14,993 nt of DNA from Antrodiella citrinella (Eukaryota; Basidiomycota; Agaricomycetes; Polyporales; Steccherinaceae), in NCBI GenBank assembly GCA_004802725.1, contig SGPM01000505.1, forward strand, positions 1-14,993. Reading direction: 5' to 3'. Made by a program: the position numbers and the translations under genes. Position 1 is the stretch's first letter. Every line of letters begins with the position of its first letter. This document shows positions 1-7,640 of this stretch, in pieces. The notes under the pieces are model-generated. The model was not told the origin of the DNA. It ran no database searches and saw only the letters and a program-made list of their open reading frames with translations.

Positions 1-415
1 CGAAGGATATAGGTGGTTGACATGCGGAGAGGGTGCGGGATCATGCATGTTCGACAGCCATCTAATCATCACACATTATCGCACCGTTACAATCTGACTG
101 TCACTCACCTCAAATACAGCCAAACACCGGCTGCCTTTTATGGTAGGCTAACCTGACCTGACCTGACCGTAACCACGCTCCCGAACGGAGCCTTGGTAGA
201 TTTCGGACCTCGGACGATGTCTGTCACGTTCAGGGTGTGACTCGACGTGTTCGTGTGACTGACGCGTCCAGCGTGACACGCGCGTGCCACTTGAATCCCT
301 TTGTCTCCCTGATGCATACATACCGCTTCTCCTCTTCTCCGTCCTCCTTCCCTTCTCAAAGCACTCGCCGATACGTTAGAGGTTGAGCCACTCACGAATT
401 CCTGGGTCCACAAGC
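1..415. other. Intergenic, no gene recognised
   Basis: I see no convincing coding exon on either strand. The only structure is a short pentanucleotide run, three copies of ACCTG at 151-165. An ATG at 416 followed by a GTACGT donor at 437 could be the first exon of the downstream oxygenase gene, but its phase does not match the acceptors at 478 or 488. Confidence 0.5.
151..165. repeat. Short (ACCTG)3 microsatellite
   Basis: Three perfect tandem copies of ACCTG are followed by a partial fourth. It is probably a simple slippage repeat with no function. Confidence 0.6.
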
Positions 416-489
416 ATGGAGGCTATGGATATACGGGTACGTTTCATCTGCCTTGTACCTTCGCTACTTGTATTCAAGACACATCCAGG

Positions 490-1978
490 GAGATCTTGAG
501 AAATGTCTCAAACACTCAGACTTCAAAGCAACTTTATCTGTACATAAATCGTACACCGAGGCTCCCCTCCCTGCATCTCGAAGGTGTGGGCAATATCGGC
601 CTCCCGCTCAATGACAGCGCTGTCGAGTCTATCAAGAATGAAACACGGCAAGTCCGAGTCGGTGACGTGCACACAGTGTCCGACAACTCCGCACCTGTCT
701 GGATGATGAACGCCACTCGTGTGAGTTTGATTATACCACTTGGAGTGATCAATTGTCTTTTGACCTCGTTGTTCTTGAAGCTCAAGATCGGGAACCCTCA
801 CTGGACCAAACTCATAGACAAGTTCGCCGACAGCGTATACACTGCGTTAGGCGTCGATAGAGTCGCCAGTGCACCTCGATGTGATCTTTATGGGCTGGTT
901 TTATGTGAGACCGGGTCACAGTGAGTCCTGTAATTTGCGCACCGTTCTGTCACTAATCAGTCACTCAAGCAGCGACTTATCTGGTATCATGTAAGTGCAT
1001 ATCGGGACATGTCTAGCTGCTATGCTCAACTCATTTTCGTAGGACTGCAAACGCCGATGAGACATCGTTTGCTACAATCGTTGCGTTCCTTCCAACACCA
1101 TTTACTGGCGGTGCCATGAGCATCGCCCACGACGGCATCACTTCTGTCTATGATTGCAGCGTCAACAGCCTATACCAGACCACCCTCACGGCGTGACATA
1201 CCGGCGCGACTCTCGATACCAAGCCCATCACTTCCGGCTACCAACTCGCCCTTTCTTACAACGTCGTCCACACTAAAAGTCTTCGGCCGACGTTCAGCTG
1301 TAGCCCCGCGGTGACCTAGACACGTCACGTCATGCGTGCATGGAAGGAAAGCGAAGGTCAAGACTATGCACCGAGCAAGATCGTCTACCTCCTGGAACAC
1401 GAGTGCCCTGATGCCCAAATGAGTGCTCTCAAAGGCGCGGATGCAAACAAGGTCGCCGTGCTTCACACGCTCTCGCCGGAGCTCGGTTTCCGTCTTGGAT
1501 TTGCCAGCATAAGTCACAGCCTATATAGACGTGCGTCGGATTATGGCGCTAGAAATGGTTATTGCATCGATACTCTCGAACGTTGTGAGACGCAGATATA
1601 TCTCGTTGATATCAACGGCAAGATGATCGAAAACGACTCGGACTCGGAACTGGAACTGTCGGGAAAGGAAACGATACCCGCGGATTTGGATGACTGGGAT
1701 AGGATTTCGGGAGGATCGTATGTCGAGGAGGATTACGACCCGGGGTCTGGATACCCAGTACGTCAATCAGTTATATACTTGTCGTCGATGTCTTCTAATG
1801 CTTTCACCACTTCGCAGAATGATGGGACCCTTACTCGAGGTAAGTCATCCAATACTATTCAACTCCGACCTTTCCTGAAAACAGACGAAAACTTGCAGAA
1901 TATGAGTGCACAGCGCTGGTTATATGGCCAAACGAGGACTTATCTGACGAGGACTCCGATGAGGATGCCTCTGACTAG
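490..1978 (+). pseudogene. 2OG-Fe(II) oxygenase (prolyl 4-hydroxylase-like), catalytically dead pseudogene
   Basis: The translation follows the agaricomycete 2-oxoglutarate/Fe(II) dioxygenase family from end to end: an LEGVGNIGLPL segment near the start, PRCDLYGLVLCETGS, FATIVAFLPTPFTGG, KPITSGYQLALSYN, APSKIVYLLEHE, ALKGADANKVAVL and a C-terminal ALVIWP with an acidic tail. Proposed introns are 721-780, 921-972, 991-1042, 1758-1817 and 1840-1898; each keeps the frame. Two in-frame stops break it: TGA at 1194-1196, where the family has a conserved Trp, and TAG at 1317-1319. Where relatives carry the iron-binding HxD after ETGSH, this gene reads SGIMT; the distal iron His is Leu (TLDTK), and the Arg expected to bind 2-oxoglutarate is Gln (SGYQLAL). 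All four catalytic positions are therefore lost. The start codon is not resolved. The part after 1332 is open and could still be made as a fragment, but I call the locus a pseudogene. Family identity is from recalled consensus. Confidence 0.83.
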
Positions 1979-2018
1979 AGTGAGATATCTTGAAGTGACA
2001 TTGAATCTGTACGGGTGA

Positions 2019-2308
2019 GGGCGTTGAGGAAGCGTACGGGCTGTATCATGATGTCACTCGTTCTCGCGGGTTATGGTGGTGTACGTTACGTTGGTGAATG
2101 AATTATGGTTACAGATGACGGAACGAGACGTATCGGAACGCCATTTTATGCATGAACGCGAAGCAAGGCGTACAAGTCTGGTATAGTGGTCGCGACTGAG
2201 ACCATCAACTTCTACGGGAGAGCAGAGTGGTGCATCTTCTCACCCTCTCTAGAATGAACCGAGTCAGCATCAGTCAAACACTGATGAAACTAGGAGATAC
2301 GACAAACC
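2019..2308. other. Intergenic, 3' flank
   Basis: This stretch lies between the end of the oxygenase pseudogene on the plus strand and the end of F-box copy A on the minus strand, so it is a convergent 3' region. I see no exon or repeat in it. Confidence 0.5.
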
Positions 2309-3593
2309 TCAGTTTATACTGTCTTCCTCGATAGCATGCCTCCCCCTAGACGGTCCAAACCTCCATACACCTCCTTCCAATGACCATTGTGCGATAGGCT
2401 CGCTGACGTCCTCACTGCGACTATCATCACTCGAGTCATCACCATCGTCCGCGTCGTCACTCTCTTCCGCGTCGTCACCCCATTCCTCGTCTGCCGACAT
2501 TCATCCTCGAACATCTTCTGTCTGCTTTTGCGCGCGACGCACCTCATCAGGGACGAGCGTAAGATGTATAGAAGACTTTCAACTCACTGTTGTGCAGCCC
2601 TGTGAATGCCACAAACGTCATGAACACAGTCCTTCTTGATGATTGCCCTCTGCACAGTACGCGGGAACAGCGCACGTTTGATATTCTCAACGCAGCCGTA
2701 ATGCGTTGTAGACACATCGTGTTCTACGGGATATCCCACGGGAGGTGAAAGTGGACATGTGTGAGGAAGGGACAGTGTCGCGAGAGGACCTCGTCGACAG
2801 GACTCCATGCATCTGTTGTATGGTCCTCCCAGATGCAGTCGATGGGGCGGATGCAGATCAAGGCAAATACAAAGTTACCAGGAGAAAACAAGGGAAGAGC
2901 CTGCAACACTTCGGATATGAAGGTTGCAGCCTTCATAGGGGAATCGTAATTGGAATAGCACGCTAGATCTACCTTGGGGATTTCACCTAAGTAATCGTGC
3001 GTGAGATGACGTTAGATACACAGAGCTCCTCAGACGTACCTGCTACGCCCTCTATGTCCTGCATATCCGCCATTCAATCCCCTTCTTCGGCTGTACTGGA
3101 CGGGAATACAACGCCCAGAACAGCTCACAAAACCGAGACCAGGAGTGGGCATGTTGTGGCGAGAAGGAATCCGATGACGTTTTGAGAGTCTTATTCTCGA
3201 TAAGTTCGAAGTGCAATTCTTGTTAAAACACAGGAACCAGCCCAACTCAGAATGAGATACATGAGATGAGGCAAGGTGACGAGGATAGAAAACGAGTCGC
3301 ATGGAACGTGCATGGCCGCTAAGAATGAGACGTCGTCGGACGATCGGACAATATTGCGTTTCCGGAGATCGCCGGCCGTGCGATCCGAGGTTGTCGCAGT
3401 GCCACTGCCAGTCGTACAACACGGAGAAACACAGGTAGCATGCCATCAACTCAGAAGTGAGTTTCGTACAGGCCCATGCATCTGCGTATGACTCAAAAAC
3501 TGGACACAAAAAATGTTTAGGATCCAGAAGCACTGAAGACGCAGACGATGCCAGGGGACCATAAACAATGTAGCGTCGGGGGTGAAATGTCAA
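2309..3593 (-). pseudogene. F-box/LRR-like family copy A, 5'-truncated and frameshifted
   Basis: This copy matches the downstream two thirds of copy B but has no F-box. On the minus strand, QHAHSWSRFCELFWALYSRP matches EHAHAWSRLYDLFWRLHSRS of copy B, then the frame breaks at a stop before the GVAG intron junction. The intron at 2987-3039 sits exactly where copy B has its intron. The next exon gives VLQALPLFSPGNF and SPVDEVLSRHCPFLTH, then a two-base insertion near 2724-2735 creates a TAG and a frameshift before HYGCVENIKRALFPRT. The 3' end keeps an acidic reading frame of 63 residues (2309-2500) rich in Asp and Glu that ends in GGVWRFGPSRG. Relics of the same tail follow copy B. The 5' limit is uncertain, because the sequence before about 3500 cannot be aligned by eye. 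A functional product is unlikely. Confidence 0.75.
2987..3039 (-). other. Conserved intron position in F-box copy A
   Basis: A GTACGT donor follows a GVAG codon series and a TTACTTAG acceptor precedes GTGAAATCC. The size (53 bases) and position match the intron of copy B. This supports common descent of the two copies. Confidence 0.6.
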
Positions 3594-3729
3594 GGATCAA
3601 CAAGGAAAATAATGGACCGCGCTCAGTATGCTCAGTGAGGAGGAAAAGGAAATCCGCCAAAGAACGGAATGTAGAGTCACAGGTCTTCAGATAAAGATAC
3701 GCAGAGATTCAGAATGTTTTTCCATACCT

Positions 3730-3922
3730 CCGTAACACATTATGACCGACCAAACCTCTATACACCTACATCTTGAGACTCCTCCGCAGGATACTCACTG
3801 GATTCATCATGGACTAACTAGGCCGCACGCGCCTTCTGCTGACGTGTCTCAAGCTCCCGTTGTCTCCTTTCGCGCACGATGCGCATCATCAGCACGATGA
3901 GCGGAATGTACAAACCGTGTGC
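3730..3922 (-). pseudogene. Relic of the acidic C-terminal region of F-box copy B
   Basis: Immediately after the stop of copy B, the same frame continues as YIPLIVLMMRIVRERRQREL and reaches another stop. The DNA aligns with the equivalent part of copy A, where the series reads LMRCVARKSRQKMF. Further on, an acidic series (DESSEYPAEESQDVGV) is followed by TAG where copy A has TGG, then RFGRS and a stop. Copy A keeps this tail open as EGGVWRFGPS. The family therefore seems to have had a longer acidic C-terminus that copy B has lost. An alternative is that copy B splices around the first stop using a GTGAGC donor at 3926. Confidence 0.5.
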
Positions 3923-5303
3923 TCACCATTGTATGCTCTCGTGTATGCCGCAATTGTCACCGACACAACCCTTCTTGATGGTCGCCGTCTGCGCCGTCCG
4001 TGGGAACAATGCGCGTGTGAGGTTCTCAACACAGCCGTACTGAGGCGTGAAGACATCGTGATACGGGATTTCAGTCGGCAAGCAGAGCTTGAAATGTGTG
4101 AGGAAAGGGTAGTAATGCGAGAGTGCATCGTCGACAGGGTTCCATATTTCTGGAGTACCGTCCTCCCAGAACCACTCCATATCGGCAACAATGCTGACAG
4201 TCGAAAATCCACCAGAACAGAGCACGGGAAGGGCCTGCAATACTCCAGACACGAAGGAGGCACGGGTGTCGGTATCTTCGATTGGATTGTAGCACTGTAG
4301 AATTAATTTGGGATTTTTGCCTGATCGTGCGTAAGATGACGGGATTAGAGACATTTAGTAGCTGCGCAGACGTACCTGCTACCCCACCACGCAGCTCTAT
4401 AAACAGACCCAACGCCATCGTCAGTCTGATCCCCTCCTTCAACTGCACTGAACGGGAATGCAATCGCCAGAACAGGTCGTAAAGGCGAGACCAGGCGTGG
4501 GCATGTTCTAGAGAGAAGGGAGGTGGTGTTTCAAGTTGGCTAGCTTCAGTCGTGTCGAGCTGGAAGTACAGATATTCTAGATTTGGACAAGAAAGGAACC
4601 AGTCCGACCCAAATAAAATGGCACTGAGTAGGTTCGTCCAAGTCGCAGAATAAAATTTTATGCTCCTGAGGAGCACATTATGGGGTAAAAGCCTGCCCAA
4701 ACCCGTGCTATTAGGCATGGGAGGTGAAAGGGGACAGTCGGTCATGTCGAGCTCCCGTGCTCCGGTCGCTAACACCAGTCGAGAAACTTGGGTAAAGTGG
4801 TGGAACGAAACGCGGATAAGGTGGAGATTGGGCTTGGCGAGGTTGAACGTGGAATACAGCTTGTAGAGAGTGGTGTGCTGGTATGCCAGGTCGACGTCGT
4901 GGATAGAGAGGTGTATGAGTTTTGGGAGTGGAGGAAGTATAGCAGGAACAGAATACATCCAAGAGTCGCCCGTGCGACCATAGATCCGAAGGTGATTCAG
5001 TGTGGACACGGCGTGAGGGAAGACGGAAAGGAAGAGGGAGAAGGACGGAACGCCTTTGCGAGAGCGGAGGGTGACTGTGTCGGAGCTCAAGTGAAAGCGA
5101 CAGCGGGGGACCCATGCACGACACACCAGGGCGCAGCGGGTCAGCGGAGAACGGGAGTTTTCACGTTCACCATGTTCGTTCGTGAAGCTCCTGGCGATAA
5201 AATCGATGATTCTTTCGCAGACCTCGATGGGGAACCAAGGAGAAACCAAGGGCCCTGTAAAGAGTGGCGGAGACCGTGTGGAAGAGTGAATGACTGTCGC
5301 CAT
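3923..5303 (-). CDS. F-box-like protein with LRR-like C-terminal region (copy B, intact)
   Basis: Two exons, 5303-4376 and 4320-3923, join in frame across a 55-base intron (GTACGT donor, CTAAT branch-like site, ATCAG acceptor) to give 441 residues. Residues 24-70 form an F-box-like motif: FPIEVCERIIDFIA, then LTRCALVCRAWVPRCRFHL. F-box domains dock to Skp1 in SCF ubiquitin ligases, and the rest recruits a target. The remainder reads like the irregular leucine-rich region usual in these basidiomycete proteins (LNHLRIYG, LPKLIHLSIHDVDL, LSCPNLEYLYFQL), ending with VENLTRALFPRT and an IKKGC motif. The ATG at 5303 opens the longest frame and lies 23 residues before the motif. It is the only one of four related copies here without a disabling change, although it has probably lost an acidic tail. 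The substrate is unknown. A specific SCF role is inferred from the family. Confidence 0.82.
4321..4375 (-). other. Intron of F-box copy B
   Basis: The donor GTACGT follows GGVAG and the acceptor ATCAG precedes GCAAAAATCC. Reading through the intron gives an unrelated basic tail, whereas splicing restores the frame shared with copies A and C (VLQALP, VDDALS, RALFPRT). Confidence 0.8.
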
Positions 5304-5309
5304 GGGTGA

Positions 5310-6059
5310 GAATTGTAAGAATACAGTATCGCGCGACCAATAGTTCTACAACTTGAACGACCAACGTGCCGAGTTCAAGTTTGCGAGGCTGCTACAACAA
5401 GGACGAGGAGCGCAGGCGTCGAAACCACGTGCCAGGAAGCTGGCATGCCCAGAATAAGCAGAAAGGCGCGTGTCGTGACTCACCTGAGTACATCCGCACA
5501 CTCCTTCATCATTCTTCAAGTGTCTATAGTTGGTCGGTCTTGTCCTCGGTCATTGAAGCTAGTATCGGATGAAGACTCAAGAGTGCAGTCGGTAGAGAGC
5601 TGTACGGTGATGCATCATGTGAATGTTTTCATATTTGGGTCTGTTGTCCTGCAGCCTCAACACGGGCCCCGCATTCGTCTTCGCTTACACTCTCTTCTCA
5701 GGCCCTCGTTCTCAACATGAACGCAATGTTGTACAGTTCGTCTTAGTTCTCAGTATCCTTTACTGCTGGTGTTGAACCCACTTGATTCCGCGTGCTGCGT
5801 TGTCTGCGTCTCCATTCAATACTCGTTCACACTCTCATTGTGAGATACAGAACAATTGGGGCTACGTGCATTACAACTTCCTTCTAGCTCAGACCACGTA
5901 CTGACATAAACAACAGGAGCTACAGTATTCAAATTTAAACCTAACATTGGTGCATTTTCTTGTCTTGACTATACCTCCACGGCGACGACTGGATTACCTG
6001 GGTTCGCGGGACAGGAGTGTGTTGATGGCGAGTCACTCTATGGTACCGTGTACGAGACC
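5310..6059. other. Intergenic, upstream of F-box copy B
   Basis: No exon can be supported. Reading frames are short and lack recognisable motifs. The right part may be the decayed 3' end of the retroelement described next, but I could not match it. No clear TATA box is visible upstream of copy B. Confidence 0.4.
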
Positions 6060-6660
6060 TGCATCACCTGAGATTGGGGAAGTGGCGTCTGTCGCTAAGC
6101 GCACGGATGACAGCTTGACTGTCGAGGCCTATGAATTTTGAAAACTCGGCGATAGAGAGAGCGGGTCAGCTAAGATAACAGATGAAAGGTAAGTATGAGA
6201 CCGACCGCCTCCGCCTCGTAGACGGTGTGTTCGCTTGCGGTGCCAACATGGTAGTGTATGATTTTCTTCCGTACACCATTGATTTACAAAATGGCGGCAG
6301 CACCAATCTTGCCCTCGTAACCAGGTCCGTCGAAGAAGAGTCGTATCTTGCTTACAGCTTCCTTCCTTCGAGCGCGCAATGTGTGTGAAGAAGGCAGAAA
6401 CAAAGTTGGGGCGGTGCCGGACTGGCTGGATAGTCTCTAGAGGGGATGGCTTGACGGTGGTAGCACGGTAGATCTCGTGTATAGCGAGATTCGTCTTGTG
6501 TTTCACTAAGCGTGGACGACGACGGGCGAGGGAATGGGAACCAACCCTTGCGTCTTCAGATTGTCGTCTAAGATTATACGCCGCACAGTGTCGCCGCATC
6601 GGTGATGTGAGGAGATCAGTCACTGCGAGCACAAGAGCCTGTACACGGCAATTTGGTCGC
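6060..6660 (-). pseudogene. Retroelement RNase H domain relic
   Basis: On the minus strand, the translation matches the C-terminal part of a basidiomycete retroelement polyprotein. In order I see VQALVLAVTDLLTSP (end of the reverse transcriptase region), LVKHKTNLAIHEI, ETIQPVRHRPNF, then the RNase H domain: LFFDGPGYEGKIGAAAIL, HYHVGTASEHTVYEAEAVGL and IGLDSQAVIRAL. The three acidic catalytic positions (D at 6329-6331, E in YEAEAVG near 6215, D at 6121-6123) are still visible. The frame is broken by TAA at 6284-6286, TAG at 6170-6172 and frameshifts, including one between about 6170 and 6132. The rest of the RNase H domain and the catalytic part of the reverse transcriptase were not found. It is an old fragment. 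Whether it came from a LINE-type or another element cannot be decided here. Confidence 0.8.
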
Positions 6661-7640
6661 GATAATGAAGCAGATCTTGTCGTAGACGAAGCTCCTATAA
6701 CGAATGATCAGAGGGGGAGAAACAATCGATCAATCGATCATGACCTACCGCGTGAATACCCCCTGCACTGAGATGTAAAGGTGCTAGGTGTCCGGATGGT
6801 GTGAAGATGCAGGGTCCGCGATTGAGTCTACACAGCAGTGAACAGCGCGTACACCGGGGTATGTTGCGACAAGACAATCCGTGGAACTCAGGCTGACATG
6901 TGCGCAAAGTCACAAATGTCGCGAAACGTCAGACTGTGAGTTTAACAGATCTGTCCTGACTGTGTCCAATATCAGCAAAGTCACCCTACATCTTCAGAAT
7001 GCTCAAGAATATTCACAACCCGCGCTCGCCCAACTACGCAGGTGAATGAGCTTCCCGTATCGTTTGAAATAAGCGGTACCAACGACGGCAACTTGAAGGG
7101 ATTAGCAATGATGAGCAGTGTTTGACGTACCGTGATTTCCTCTGATGTTGATGCCCACCGGGAGTTCCTGATAGCATCATGGTTTCCAGCGTGAAGAATA
7201 CGGCCAACTCATATAGATGACTTTCATCAATGGGACAGAGCGAAGTTGGCTGATGAACGAGTACTACGTCAGTGGACAAGAGCGAGCGCCCCCGTCCTAA
7301 CCGAGGGCGCTACTACGCTATTTACACCTGTTGCCCTGCAGCCTGTATACGCTTCCCTCATCTGGTCAATGCCATCGTGCGAATTGCAGACCATTCAGAT
7401 ATTCTCTGCTGCTGCTTTACATATCTCTCGACTTTCTTCAGACACGTCCGCTCAAGGCGTCGTTAATACACAACATGAGGCATGTCATAATGATGTCCAG
7501 AATGTAGAGTGACGCAATGTTAGGGCACAAGTAAATTGGAATGGATATCTCAATGGGAGAATAATGAGCTCGGTAGAAGGTGGTGATTAAACAACGGTAT
7601 GAGAACAATAACAACTTGAATGATTGTAGTAATCTGCCTA
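6661..7640. other. Region without a recognised gene
   Basis: No frame here carries a motif I recognise. It could hold further eroded retroelement sequence or the missing first exons of the WD40 gene. A minus-strand donor and acceptor pair near 7131 and 7092 (GTACGT, GCTAAT, TTCAAG) resembles an intron, but the flanking peptides match nothing I know. A seven-base inverted repeat (AGCGCCC, 7285-7291 and 7305-7311) is also present. Confidence 0.35.

Noticed and set aside
1170..1517. 115-codon open frame on the minus strand
   Set aside because: It is antisense to the conserved part of the oxygenase pseudogene, where family motifs are clear on the plus strand.
3030..3593. 187-codon minus-strand frame as an independent gene
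   Set aside because: Only parts of it match the F-box family, and the matching peptides move to another frame (QHAHSWSRF), so it is part of a decayed copy.
4788..5309. 173-codon open frame on the plus strand
   Set aside because: It is antisense to the F-box exon of copy B and has no recognisable motif.
7034..7279. Possible minus-strand exon pair with GTACGT donor and TTCAAG acceptor
   Set aside because: The splice signals are plausible, but the peptides on either side match nothing known and no longer gene can be assembled.
7285..7311. Inverted repeat AGCGCCC with 13-base loop
   Set aside because: A seven-base stem is expected by chance in 15 kb, and there is no T-run or gene end that would make it a functional signal.
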